Shown here piece by piece: positions 32,238 to 43,800 of a stretch of DNA of 64,000 nt (its first letter is position 1; each line of letters starts with the position of its first letter). The translations under genes were made by a program, and so were the position numbers. The stretch is from Mesostigma viride (taxonomy: Eukaryota; Streptophyta; Mesostigmatophyceae; Mesostigmatales; Mesostigmataceae): assembly GCA_009746045.1 (NCBI GenBank), contig RPFO01002324.1, positions 62,001 to 126,000 on the forward strand. Reading direction: 5' to 3'. A model generated the notes under the pieces. The model was given only the letters and a program-made list of their open reading frames with translations. It searched no databases and was not told the DNA's origin.

Positions 32238-32748
32238 CTGAGACAGAGAAAGGGAGGAAACAGCGTGTGTGCATGGGCAGTGTGGTAGATGATAAATGCA
32301 TGTAAATGAAACAAAGCGACACAAGTTCAGTGATTTGAAGGCAACTCTAACAGCACCACAAAAAAAGTGTATAATGTCGTGCAGTGGCGTACAATAAGGT
32401 GCGCGCCCAGGTCACCAGCGATTGCTGTTTTCTTTTATTCTGGAAACACAACACGGTGCATGACAGAGGAGGAAAGTGACAACCAACCACGACTTCCAGG
32501 GACATGGGCCTAAGCCCTAACCTTGTCCGCCCCCCCCCAACCCCCCCCCCCAGCCCCCCCCCCCCAAGCCCCCCCCCCCCCCCCAAGCCCCCCCCCCCCC
32601 CCACACACACACACCACACGTGCAGATGAAGTCTGCGCATGGACTTGGCAGCAGCCACACCTGGTCTGCAACTCTGGATACATGCATGAACTGTCTGTTT
32701 TTCACATGCAGCATGCGAGCATCTTGCTGGCATCTGTACAGTACAAAC
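32238..32748 (-). other. Gene B intron with poly-G tract
   Basis: A 511-bp intron from gtttgt to ctgtctcag that includes the homopolymer block at 32,527-32,613. Confidence 0.8.
32527..32613 (-). repeat. Poly-C/poly-G block followed by (CA)n
   Basis: Five C-runs of about 9 to 17 bases separated by aa, ag or aag, then acacacacac. On the transcribed strand of gene B these are G-runs, so the intron RNA could form very stable G-quadruplexes. Homopolymer lengths may be unreliable in the assembly. Confidence 0.9.
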
Positions 32749-33250
32749 CTGTGCCGTGCGGTTGGTGTCTTGGTCAACAAACAGCGCCCAGGCGCCCGTA
32801 CGGCTGGTCGAGTTCCCATGATCCGTGATGGGCCACTCCCAGATGCGCGGGGGAAACTGGTACTCCTCCCCCACCACGCCCGCCACAAGGCCGCGCATCT
32901 GCTGCCACGTCCACGGGATGATGGGCGCGATGTTATTGGCGAGCAGGTGACGAGCGCCGGCAGACACCGCCAGCTGGCCAATATGGAGCCCACACTCATA
33001 GGGGCTGACCCCCACGTAGGCCCTCGCGCCGTACTTGTCCAGGAACGACTGCATGTCGGTCGGTGTGGACTTGCCATACGCGAGGTAGAGTGGCTTGCCT
33101 GCCTGAGAGATGGACTGGATTGCTGCGCTTAGCTCAGGAATTGCGTCAGAAATGACCGTATCCAGGCATATTACGCCCACATGATTGCTGCTGCTCACAG
33201 CCTCTTGGTAGTCCTCGACTTGGAAAAATGACGCTGCTTCATAGACATTC
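32749..33250 (-). CDS. Gene B exon: N-terminal part of periplasmic-binding-like module 2
   Basis: A 502-nt exon, phase 2 in (acceptor catggccag), phase 0 out (donor gtttgt). It reads NVYEAASFFQVEDYQEAV, then HVGVICLDTVISDAIPEL, AIQSISQAGKPLYLAYG and ARAYVGVSPYECGLHIGQLA. The AGKPLYL and YVGVSPYECG strands fit the Peripla_BP_4 / ribose-binding-protein pattern (AGIPV..., YVGxDxxxAG). It ends FVDQDTNRTAQ, the segment amplified as the 61-bp minisatellite in gene A. The domain should lie outside the cell. The ligand is unknown. Confidence 0.88.
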
Positions 33251-34295
33251 CTGGCCATGAAAGCAAATTGAACGAAGGTATGGAAAGAAAGCTTTCAAGT
33301 TCAGGGCATCTTCGTCAGGTGCATGCCGTGCTTGTGATCTCTTTCAGTACTCGTAAGCTTCGGAGCTGTCACCATCGCAGCGTCGCCGCCACAAAGTTGC
33401 ATGCTTATCATGATAACACGATCGATGTAACAAGAAATGGGATTGTTTGTGTCGATTGTGTGATCCTTATGTGCAGTAATAATATGTAGTGCAGCCGGAC
33501 AGTTGCAGACGTCCGCCATCATAGCATCACATTACTCATGTTCATAGCTAATATACTATAGCTAATATACAAGTATGCAGCGCCACTCAGTCACAGTCAC
33601 TCCATACTGTCACACACAGTTACTCATGCCAGCAGTAAAAAGGGCACTCCATGCTCATATTGTGTTCCGTACTTGACCTTCAACATGCAGCAGACAATTT
33701 GTTGTTCGCTGCGTGGATATGATTCCAGGCAGGCACTTGGAGGCTGGTTGTACAAAGAATACACTGACAAGCGTGGCAACCACCAGAGAAAGCGCTACAT
33801 GGGCAAGACGAAAGGGCAGCTGCAGCGGAGGGGTGCAGGCGAAGAAACTAGGTTACTGATGACCAGCTCCTGCGCCACAGATGCTGGATGTACATTATGA
33901 CGACCTGCACATCAACCAACGTGAATGCACCATGCGTTAGGTTACTTAATGGCCATTATTAAGTTGCAACCAGTTGTAGCGATTTCCCTGTCTAGGCCAA
34001 ACTGGGAAATGGAAAGTCATACACACGCCCCGAGAAATAGCCTTTCTGGCACAGTTTTCAATCACCCTACACTGGCACAGTTTATAGTGTAGTAAGTAGT
34101 AGGCAGTGCTGCAGTCAGTGGCAGAAAGACTGACTACTTATCAACTAGCCATATTAATGATCAGAGAAGCATGTAAATGGCCATGCCTGATGCAGCTGAA
34201 AAGGGCCATGGCGCCTAGTAACAGGACATATCCGTAGAGTACATAAACATATCTGTCAGCCACTGAGGCAAGAAGCAGACTGTTCGGAAACCCAC
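33251..34295 (-). other. Gene B intron
   Basis: A 1,045-bp intron from gtgggt to catggccag. A plus-strand frame at 33,673-33,900 (basic, KEYTDKRGNHQRKR) is open but has no recognisable family or partner. Confidence 0.65.
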
Positions 34296-34531
34296 CAGTC
34301 AAAGGTGGAGCCTGGCAGGTCCCGCTCCGCATCCTTCATCCCTTGCCACAGCTTGTGGGTGTCGGGCAGACTCCTCGGCAGCCCGCTGATGACCTTGTAC
34401 CTCACCGTGCTGCGGTTGAAGCAGTGGCACCCTGAGGGGGTGACTGGGACCACCCCAGGATCCCCACACACTGGGTTCCCTGCCGCGCGGCACACCTCGC
34501 GCTGCATGACCTCATCCGTCACGGGCAGGGA
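34296..34531 (-). CDS. Gene B exon: Cys-rich linker between the two binding modules
   Basis: A 236-nt exon, phase 0 in (acceptor gtgtggcag), phase 2 out (GAC TG before gtgggt). It reads SLPVTDEVMQREVCRAAGNP, then CGDPGVVPVTPSGCHCFNRS and LPDTHKLWQGMKDAERDL. Four cysteines suggest an extracellular, disulfide-bonded linker. Joining TG to the G of the next exon gives Trp (FDW-NVYE). No counterpart is expected in the window for gene A, because its 5' part is missing. Confidence 0.82.
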
Positions 34532-35357
34532 CTGCCACACATACAGTAATAGAAGGCACAGAAAGCATATTATATACGTAGTCACTACTGGGAAAAAGAT
34601 TAATTTAAGGGGAGAACACACGCTATAGGGGCTTAGTACCAGCTGCCATAGCAGACCCGCGATTCACAAAACATCGCGTTTTACTATATGTATATTATAG
34701 ACTATAGTACGTGCCATCACCTGGCATGGAACTTAGTATAGCTGCAGTAGTTTCGTGCGATATGTATGCAGGAGGAGATTGCCCGACTCTAAAAGGGAAA
34801 AAAAGGAAACGGTTTTAACAGTATCTTGAAGTTTTTGGTATTGTTTCTTGAAGTTTTTGGTATTGCCACTGCCTGTTAGCATCCTCCCCGTACGTACGTG
34901 AATGCAATGCTCCTTCAGAAATACTTTGAATCCAGCTATTGCTGTCGAGTCTATGCATGACTCAGACTGCCAATAGCTTCTCAGACTCGCATCCTTGGCA
35001 ATTCAGACGTACAGTGACCCAGTGGACATACATACTGGCATTTGAGGTTCTTAATTTTTCGCTCACCACATGTGCGCATGCATATGTTATAACAGTTGCC
35101 ACACCACTGGACTACATGCAGACATGCCACTGACTACACGTGGCTGCCCACAGGCGATATTCTGCCAAACCATACGAGGGAGCAAGCATTCGGACTTTCA
35201 AGGCAACGAAAGTCTTTCGGGGGGGGTCCCATGCCCCCTTCTTGCTGTGCATCAAGCAGGGATGAAAGGTACCTATTCATAAGTCGGTACCCCATGACTC
35301 TCCCAACGGAGGCACGTGAATGAATGAATGAAGCATTCGGACGAGATCAGACTCTAC
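34532..35357 (-). other. Gene B intron
   Basis: An 826-bp intron from gtagag to gtgtggcag, AT-rich in the middle. Nothing recognised. Confidence 0.65.
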
Positions 35358-36083
35358 CTTGACACGGACAATGACAGCCACTGAGTACGTATGCCAGCCC
35401 ACATCCAGCGTACGTACATAGACTCCCGTGCGCGGGCCGTAAAATATCGCGAGGGCTTCGATGTCCGATGTCACCATCTTCCCCGTCTGCAGCTCGGCTG
35501 CCGCCAGGGCCACTGCAAGGTATCCTTGCGTGTAATAGCCAGGGTCAAGTGCCATGGCATGATAGCCATCCCGTATGTCCTGCAGCACCTGCACCGCCGT
35601 ATCGTATACCACCAGCGTGGCATCCGCCTTGCTGCCTTGTCGCAGCCGACCCTTGATGGTGGCATACACGTTGGAGTCCATAACCACCACCGCGATCTGA
35701 TGCCCAGGGACATCCGCGTATGCATTCTCCAAGGCTGTCACGTAGATGGCGAGGTCGACGCTAAGTTCCGACCGGATGTCCCAGTTCCCCGTGCGACCCG
35801 TCGCCTCCATCGCTTCGATCAACGCGTGGCAGCGGCGGAACCAAAGCAGCGCACCCACATCGGTAATGATGCAGCCCACATGGGTGATGCCAGCATGAAT
35901 GAGTTCGTGCGCAAGCATTTGCCCAACCTTGCGCACTTGGTGGCCGATGTAACGGAGGGATGAGTGGGAGGGGCTCGTGCGCGCCGAGTTGTTGCGCAGG
36001 GTGGCCAGAAGGCTTGGGTCAGCGCCACCGATGACATAGACGGGGATGCCTGCGGCATTGGCGGCCAACAGCGAGGGAATCAT
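35358..36083 (-). CDS. Gene B exon: main part of periplasmic-binding-like module 1
   Basis: A 242-codon exon, phase 0 on both sides (acceptor cccgtgcag, donor gtagag). It starts MIPSLLAANAAGIPVYVIGG, then LRYIGHQVRKVGQMLAHEL, HVGCIITDVGALLWFRRC, HQIAVVVMDSNVYATIKG, and DPGYYTQGYLAVALAAAELQ near the end. The GIPVYVIGG and YIGHQVRKVGQ strands, the alternating beta-alpha pattern and the QGYLA helix fit the Peripla_BP_4 sugar-binding family. The acceptor, not the internal ATG, defines its start; upstream frames are intronic. Confidence 0.88.
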
Positions 36084-38304
36084 CTGCACGGGAAATTGCA
36101 TGCACCATGACCATGTCCATGCACCATGCACCATGACCATGCACGACCCAGCCACAGACATTTTAAGCCAGTATGTTAACCATAGCGAGGACTTGAAATT
36201 TTGTTCACTGTCAGCAAGCCGAGGGCGGATCGGGAGGCAGATTGACAAGATTCAAATGTGCCGGGCATGACGTGTGCAGAAACCAAAATTTACATGTATG
36301 CCAGTGATGCATGGAGGGTGACTGGATGCGCCTGCCAATTCATCTTATAAAACATATGTGTAGCATGCAGCCGAGGCCGGGCCGGTTGACTGGGCATATA
36401 GTAAGGAACGCGTATGTCTGTTATGTATGTAATAATATAAAGGCGTAGTAAGGCATAATATAATTAATGCACAATATTAGGCATAGTACACAAGGCATGT
36501 TTGCAATAAGACATGTACAGCCTGGCCACTGTCGGTAACCAGCTGTCATTGCACCCTGAATATACCAGGCCATAACTTCCCTGGCTACTCTAGTACCGTC
36601 CACTGATGACAGGACACTACGTATACTGGGTACTGACAACAGTCACGTACCACAGTAACCAAAGTACCAACGTACCTAGTTAGGGCAACATACTAGGCTC
36701 GACTAGCTACCAGTCTTATCTGAATAGCCCACGTGGTATTTATATTTACATACCAACATGGTTACAAGGCTTATTCATACGTTGTATTCACATTGCCTTG
36801 GGTACTAAGTCTGCAGCACTGTCAGCATGAAGACTAAGTATTGGGCACCATAAATATGATGTTTAGAGAAAATTTCCAAACCCCCTCAGTGGGGGTAGTA
36901 CACCCCACCATGTGCCCGTTATGTGCTACAAATAGAAGCGTCGCTATTTTAGTCACATTTTCCCTTGGACGATGGGCAAACATATTGGGACCAAACCACA
37001 TATTTCCATATAATTAGTTCCCCCACTTTTGAGAGATTCTACCTTTATAGTAATGTTGAGCACAGGATAACCATGTTAATAACAGACACATTAATTGATG
37101 ATATTTCCCGCAAAAAGGGTACTTTCAAGTTTCAAAAAAAACGTGAGCCTATTGTATCATGCGCCACCATATAAGATCAATTATTACAGGAGGGGGGACA
37201 TGCAGCTCCAAAATTTCAGGTCAATCTAACAAGCCGATCCAGCTGATTTCTTAGACAAGAAAATTGCTTCTATTTTTATATAAGCTCGTCAGTGCATGTG
37301 GATGGTTTGGAGTAGTGCCCCCAACCAATGGTGGAATAACTTGCCAACCCTGGCACTAAGAGTCCCCAATCATTTAGAACTGAACATTGTCCCGTTGAAT
37401 TACATATGTGTAGGATGCGTGTAACTTCTATGCCGGCACTGACAGTTGTTTAGGCAGAAAAAATTCTACCATGTCCCGCCCCCATTCATGAAAAGAAATC
37501 GAAAAAAGAAGAAAAAAATTCAGTCAAATTCAGTTACTGAGGTTCTGTTCCCCCCCCCCCCCCCGGCCCCACCCCCCAAAAGCAGGACCAATGATGCCCC
37601 CAAAGACTGGGTGGCAGCCAAAGTGCTCATATCATTGTAAGCGTCACTGGCTGCCAGCTCACTTAGGTGGGCCGCAGTCTGCGCTCTGCGTGAGGGGCAC
37701 TATTCAGCTAGATGCAATAAAATATTCAGCACCATATGGAAATATGTATGGGCCGAGAATGTACCATTCGGCCTCTGCTTTTTCTTCACAAAGCACACAC
37801 ATATGGTGATCGGTGGAGGCTTTATACTATTGTGGCCAACGCATCGCATGGTTTGGCAATGATTCATAGAAAGCTGCATGCCCTCCTACAGCAGTATTCA
37901 ACGCGCGCGTTTATCATTATCCGGCCGCAAGGCAGCCATCGATCATGCAGCAGTTTCCCTTCCCTGTGCCACCCACGCCGTGCATTGGTTGCACAAATTA
38001 TAGAACGATAGTCTGCTGGTCATCAAGCCTGCATGGCCGATGTCGCTCACTAGCTGCCAGACCATGCAGCAGTCCAAAATTTACCCTTCGTAGCATCATC
38101 ATGCACCGTTGACAACTGCGGCCATTTCATGATGTACATGGTCATTATTGCATGATGTGTTCATCGATCGATGATGACAGTCCACTATTTATACACCTGA
38201 TGGTCACACTTCAATGTGCACTAAGTGTTCATCCTCTGGGCTCTGGGTTTATAGTTGTGACTGCAGTGATTGCATGGCGGAGTTATTATGGTCATTCACA
38301 ATAC
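36084..38304 (-). other. Gene B intron, 2.2 kb
   Basis: From donor gtattg at 38,304 to acceptor cccgtgcag. It contains a C-run at about 37,551-37,564 and A-rich stretches near 37,500. No exon or RNA gene was recognised. Confidence 0.7.
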
Positions 38305-38385
38305 CTGGTCATTGTACAGGGTAGTGATGATGCCAGATGTCCCTGATTGGATTTCCGCATCGAGAAAGGTCACGGCCTCAGAAAC
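38305..38385 (-). CDS. Gene B exon: start of periplasmic-binding-like module 1
   Basis: An 81-nt exon, phase 0, between acceptor gatgcag and donor gtattg. It reads VSEAVTFLDAEIQSGTSG and IITTLYNDQ. Joined to the next exon it gives SGIITTLYNDQ-MIPSLLAA, the usual strand-helix step of periplasmic binding proteins (DGIIxxxxDxxxxxxxIxxAxxAGIPV). It is too short to show as an ORF; the fit of phase and fold supports it. Confidence 0.75.
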
Positions 38386-39024
38386 CTGCATCATAAAGTG
38401 CATTGGGGTGCATCAGGATCAAAAATAGAGACGTACTTGACATAGCGGCCAAAGCGGCAAGGGCATATTGAGACACGATAGATCTAAGGGTTGAACGAAA
38501 GACGGACGAGTTTTTTGCTTCAATTGCTTGCCATCCCATGCATGCATGCTCATGTATGCCCAGTCACTCCAGTCAGTCCAGTGGGACCCTGGAGCTATAT
38601 ATAGGAAAAGCCATTACCTTGCGTCAATGTATGGCCATTTCAATGAGGAAAAGCAAATGCCTTGCATGGTAGTCAAGACGAAAGCAGAAGGTAGCTATTT
38701 GTGGATTGCACCCTCCTCTGGGCATTCCTGTGCTTTTCTGCATGTTTGAGAATTGAGACCAGGCACTGCCTTCGAGTACTTTTGAACGAGTATAATGAGG
38801 ATGCCGACTATCGATACCATAGGCATCCATAGAATTATAAGCTGCAGCTACTAGACATGCACCATCAAGGCAAGCTAGACACCACCAAAGGCTGAAGGTC
38901 CGCCATAATGAAGTGCCTGAAGCAAAGCATATTTGTACAGGAAGGTACAAACCTGGAACAGAAACTGGAATTCATGGCACAAAAACTTACAGAAAAATAC
39001 TGGACAGGAACATATTCCCTTAGC
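38386..39024 (-). other. Gene B intron or missing exon region
   Basis: The exon carrying the first beta strand of module 1 should lie here. I could not place it with confidence. A frame near 38,740-38,935 (QICFASGTSLWRTFSLW) is a weak candidate. Confidence 0.4.
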
Positions 39025-39226
39025 TTGAGGCTGCGGTCTCGCACCGCTTGATGCACGCCACTTCGGAGTAAAACTCCAGCACTAACTCTCCTACTGTGGA
39101 GGTGCATTACAAATGATATCGTTGTGGATGCCCGGTTCCAACACGGGCAAAATGGTGCAAAATCCGGCTGTATCTGTGCAATCGCAATACCCATCAGCCA
39201 CATTACCGTTAGTAGCATCAACGCAG
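39025..39226 (-). pseudogene. Possible N-terminal Cys-rich exon of gene B with a 1-nt frameshift
   Basis: After a possible acceptor taccgtag the frame reads CVDATNGNVADGYCDC and TDTAGFC, then HNDIICNAPPQ, followed by TAG. One base later in another frame comes GELVLEFYSEVACIKRCETA. A missing G after CAG would join the two as PPQ-VGELV. The cysteine pattern is protein-like. Another frame here (ALMLLTVMWLMG) could mimic a signal anchor. The exon abuts the dispersed repeat starting at 39,249. Confidence 0.4.
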
Positions 39227-39248
39227 CTACGGTATACGTAAAGCGACG

Positions 39249-39555
39249 TCGTAGTGCGCATGCACATGATGCTGTCCAGCAGCTGGCCATAATTATGGCG
39301 ATCCCCGGATTCTAGCTATAGAGTGCCACACACGTATATGATGATCGTGGGCCGCGGGGTACGTAAGTACCCTGCCGCGATTTGTACTGTATACATCGAT
39401 ATCGAGTAGTACTTGCAGGTGACAATTAAGCATATGAGGCTGCGTTCATCATGAGCAGCTTATAGTACGTCCGATCCGGCAGCGCTTCATGATTATAAGC
39501 CTGCTCTGCGTCGAATCCGCCCGCGATCGAGCTATAATCGATGTCCGCGGCCTCG
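39249..39555 (+). repeat. Dispersed 307-bp repeat, copy 1
   Basis: Almost identical to 52,350-52,656 (both from gtagtgcgcatgcacatgat to ccgcggcctcgtg). It contains a gtacgt-rich segment and no clear coding frame. Its left edge touches the presumed first recognisable exon of gene B. Confidence 0.92.
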
Positions 39556-40320
39556 TGATTGATATATTTGATCATCAGTTGCGGAATGTTCATTCCTGAT
39601 TGCAAACAGACCTGGATAAAATATAATACTTCTACGTATTATTACGATATGTATGATCTTGATGTATATCGTTATAAATGTAATATATTATATGATCGGC
39701 AACCTCAGGATCTTCCGGCCGCGGGCGCAACCCCGCAGCTTAATCGTCGTAAACGTCTGCGCATGCATGTACTAAGGCAGAGTACTGATCATAAGGAAGG
39801 AGTTGCAATTGATATTTATTTGCGCATGCCGAAACTAAATGATGGCGGCCTGCGATGATCGATCAATAATCATCTAAACCCATTGATTATCGTTTACCCG
39901 CCGCCATCCTTATAAATTACGGTACAGCTGCAAGCCTGCAACCCGGAATTTCGTTACAGTATGCGTGCATCATCCTCCGGAGTCGACTGAGTCCCTCGGG
40001 TTGATTTTTTTTTATCACTACAGTACGTATTATCACCATGTGCGGCGTGGCATACTGCCTGCCTGACTGGCGTATTATCAGTTATCACCGAGTGAGTTTT
40101 TTTTTTTGTTTTTAATGTGATTCTCCCGAGATTTTCTCCCGATATAAATTAATAATTGGGGGTTGGACATGCTAAGAACCTATCTGTTGTGGTTGTTGTT
40201 GGTTTTCAACTCAGATATGCAAGGTGCAGCAGAGATTCTTCTCTATATTGGCCGACAACCGGGTATATCTAACCATTGTTGTTGTCCCACGCCGCACATG
40301 GGCAGCAGAGAATCCATGTC
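39556..40320 (+). repeat. Dispersed element of unknown type, copy 1, with a short conserved ORF
   Basis: It matches 59,271-60,245 over most of its length, with a replaced middle segment. It encodes a 99-residue frame (39,559-39,858) with FIPDCKQTWIKYNTST and RQPQDLPAAGATPQLNRR, which is also open in the other copy (59,280-59,543). The later part has T-runs and ccgagattttctcccgatat. Family unknown. Confidence 0.8.
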
Positions 40321-40405
40321 GCTGTATTACTGTACTGTAGTGGCTGCTCATTAGATTCTCTTAGATTCATTATAGATTCTCTGCTGCCCATGTGCGGCGT
40401 GGGAC
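40284..40405. repeat. 30-bp perfect inverted repeat
   Basis: Arms 40,284-40,313 and 40,376-40,405 (gtcccacgccgcacatgggc ... and complement) with a 62-bp spacer. An (aac)n run follows at 40,407-40,430. The left arm is also the end of the dispersed element at 60,245. Confidence 0.9.
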
Positions 40406-40411
40406 GCAACA

Positions 40412-40883
40412 ACAACAACAACAACAACAACTGTAGTCGGCACCCACTTGGACAGGGCACCCAAGAAGCCACAATTTGGCCGTGCTGTTCTACTTTGTAG
40501 TTTCGTTTCGCCACAGGGTGGCCGTGCCTGAAGTTCACTCTAGTACAGGCTACGCCACAATTGGCGGTGTCAGCCGGTCTTCCGGCCGGCATTCCGCCAC
40601 AAGCCTCCCTAGTACTAGAACTACTATGAGTACTACTATGACTGACTGACTTACTGACTGCATAGTGCATGTACGTAGAGCCCGGCCAAGTGCCAAGTGG
40701 CAAGTGGCCCGCTGCCAGAGACCAGAGTGCACTGTGCAGACTGCAGCTTGTGTGCATTTTCTGGCTTCAGCTGGCTGGCGGCCTGGCGGCTGGCGCCTCA
40801 GTTCCAGTCACTCGCCAGCCATACAGTACTGTACTGCATTGACTAATGTGTTTCGACTTTCGGCACTTCAGTAATCGTTTTGT
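40412..40883 (+). other. Unique stretch before the satellite array
   Basis: No gene recognised. It contains simple gact/tact repeats near 40,620-40,660 and ggcggctggcg-type repeats near 40,770. Confidence 0.6.
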
Positions 40884-43800
40884 TAAGTCGGGGTAAAATT
40901 GGCTCTTTTTTAGCAAATTTAGCAAATTAGCAAATTAGCGGAGGCCGGGGGGCGAGATTAATTAAGAGGTACCTTGAAATTAAATAAGACGCATGCCTCT
41001 ATCGAGATATATGTTTGCAGGCGAGTTTCTATTGGCGTAAATTTGCAGTATTGTACGACAACTGTCAAGGGTGACGGCATGTACTGAAATCGCGGAAGTG
41101 TCGCGGAGACGTTTCTACTTTCTAGATCGATTGCGCATTCGACGGTTAAGAGGCAGAGGTGCGGTCGACTGGCAGTACTGTACGACGGTGTTGGACGGAA
41201 TTTCCGGTTAGCGATGCGGTCTAAAGCTTTGCATGTCACGTTGTCGGATCTTAGCCCTTGCGTCGCGCTGTGCTGTGGCGAACTTATTCTCCGCCGTCAG
41301 ATTGCACCGTCGATGAGCGTCGATGCTCGTCGATGAACCCAACGCAAGCCATGTGACGAAAAGAAGTAAAAATTGGTGCGGCGGCCTCTACGGCTGAGTT
41401 TGGTCAAGTACGCAACTTGTAGCCCGGCGACTCCACATAGAGCAGTCCGCAGGTAGTCCGCCGGCGTTAATTTGTTAATTTTGTTAATTTGTAAACTGGG
41501 GACAACCTAGTCAGTAAAAATAAGTCGGGGTAAAATTGGCTCTTTTTTAGCAAATTTAGCAAATTGGGTAAAATTGGCTCTTTTTTAGCAAATTTAGCAA
41601 ATTAGCAAATTAGCGGAGGCCGGGGGGCGAGATTAATTAAGAGGTACCTTGAAATTAAATAAGACGCATGCCTCTATCGAGATATATGTTTGCAGGCGAG
41701 TTTCTATTGGCGTAAATTTGCAGTATTGTACGACAACTGTCAAGGGTGACGGCATGTACTGAAATCGCGGAAGTGTCGCGGAGACGTTTCTACTTTCTAG
41801 ATCGATTGCGCATTCGACGGTTAAGAGGCAGAGGTGCGGTCGACTGGCAGTACTGTACGACGGTGTTGGACGGAATTTCCGGTTAGCGATGCGGTCTAAA
41901 GCTTTGCATGTCACGTTGTCGGATCTTAGCCCTTGCGTCGCGCTGTGCTGTGGCGAACTTATTCTCCGCCGTCAGATTGCACCGTCGATGAGCGTCGATG
42001 CTCGTCGATGAACCCAACGCAAGCCATGTGACGAAAAGAAGTAAAAATTGGTGCGGCGGCCTCTACGGCTGAGTTTGGTCAAGTACGCAACTTGTAGCCC
42101 GGCGACTCCACGTAGAGCAGTCCGCAGGTAGTCCGCCGGCGTTAATTTGTTAATTTTGTTAATTTGTAAACTGGGGACAACCTAGTCAGTAAAAATAAGT
42201 CGGGGTAAAATTGGCTCTTTTTTAGCAAATTTAGCAAATTGGGTAAAATTGGCTCTTTTTTAGCAAATTTAGCAAATTAGCAAATTAGCGGAGGCCGGGG
42301 GGCGAGATTAATTAAGAGGTACCTTGAAATTAAATAAGACGCATGCCTCTATCGAGATATATGTTTGCAGGCGAGTTTCTATTGGCGTAAATTTGCAGTA
42401 TTGTACGACAACTGTCAAGGGTGACGGCATGTACTGAAATCGCGGAAGTGTCGCGGAGACGTTTCTACTTTCTAGATCGATTGCGCATTCGACGGTTAAG
42501 AGGCAGAGGTGCGGTCGACTGGCAGTACTGTACGACGGTGTTGGACGGAATTTCCGGTTAGCGATGCGGTCTAAAGCTTTGCATGTCACGTTGTCGGATC
42601 TTAGCCCTTGCGTCGCGCTGTGCTGTGGCGAACTTATTCTCCGCCGTCAGATTGCACCGTCGATGAGCGTCGATGCTCGTCGATGAACCCAACGCAAGCC
42701 ATGTGACGAAAAGAAGTAAAAATTGGTGCGGCGGCCTCTACGGCTGAGTTTGGTCAAGTACGCAACTTGTAGCCCGGCGACTCCACGTAGAGCAGTCCGC
42801 AGGTAGTCCGCCAGCGTTAATTTGTTAATTTTGTTAATTTGTAAACTGGGGACAACCTAGTCAGTAAAAATAAGTCGGGGTAAAATTGGCTCTTTTTTAG
42901 CAAATTTAGCAAATTGGGTAAAATTGGCTCTTTTTTAGCAAATTTAGCAAATTAGCAAATTAGCGGAGGCCGGGGGGCGAGATTAATTAAGAGGTACCTT
43001 GAAATTAAATAAGACGCATGCCTCTATCGAGATATATGTTTGCAGGCGAGTTTCTATTGGCGTAAATTTGCAGTATTGTACGACAACTGTCAAGGGTGAC
43101 GGCATGTACTGAAATCGCGGAAGTGTCGCGGAGACGTTTCTACTTTCTAGATCGATTGCGCATTCGACGGTTAAGAGGCAGAGGTGCGGTCGACTGGCAG
43201 TACTGTACGACGGTGTTGGACGGAATTTCCGGTTAGCGATGCGGTCTAAAGCTTTGCATGTCACGTTGTCGGATCTTAGCCCTTGCGTCGCGCTGTGCTG
43301 TGGCGAACTTATTCTCCGCCGTCAGATTGCACCGTCGATGAGCGTCGATGCTCGTCGATGAACCCAACGCAAGCCATGTGACGAAAAGAAGTAAAAATTG
43401 GTGCGGCGGCCTCTACGGCTGAGTTTGGTCAAGTACGCAACTTGTAGCCCGGCGACTCCACGTAGAGCAGTCCGCAGGTAGTCCGCCGGCGTTAATTTGT
43501 TAATTTTGTTAATTTGTAAACTGGGGACAACCTAGTCAGTAAAAATAAGTCGGGGTAAAATTGGCTCTTTTTTAGCAAATTTAGCAAATTGGGTAAAATT
43601 GGCTCTTTTTTAGCAAATTTAGCAAATTAGCAAATTAGCGGAGGCCGGGGGGCGAGATTAATTAAGAGGTACCTTGAAATTAAATAAGACGCATGCCTCT
43701 ATCGAGATATATGTTTGCAGGCGAGTTTCTATTGGCGTAAATTTGCAGTATTGTACGACAACTGTCAAGGGTGACGGCATGTACTGAAATCGCGGAAGTG

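Larger units (their letters stand above)
24582..39226 (-). other. Gene B locus: receptor-type nucleotide cyclase
   Basis: Exons chained in phase on the minus strand: 38385-38305, 36083-35358, 34531-34296, 33250-32749, 32237-31953, 31350-30753, 29716-29643, 28957-28430, 28088-27598, 26417-26192, 24987-24826 and 24683-24582, plus a doubtful N-terminal exon near 39226-39025. Every placed intron except the last is GT-AG with compatible phase. The predicted protein of at least 1,330 residues has two periplasmic-binding-like modules joined by a Cys-rich linker, an EGF-like segment, one transmembrane helix, and cyclase C1 and C2. It is convergent with gene A. The first exon (signal peptide) and the last exon are not found. 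It may be intact or recently damaged at its 5' end. Confidence 0.85.
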
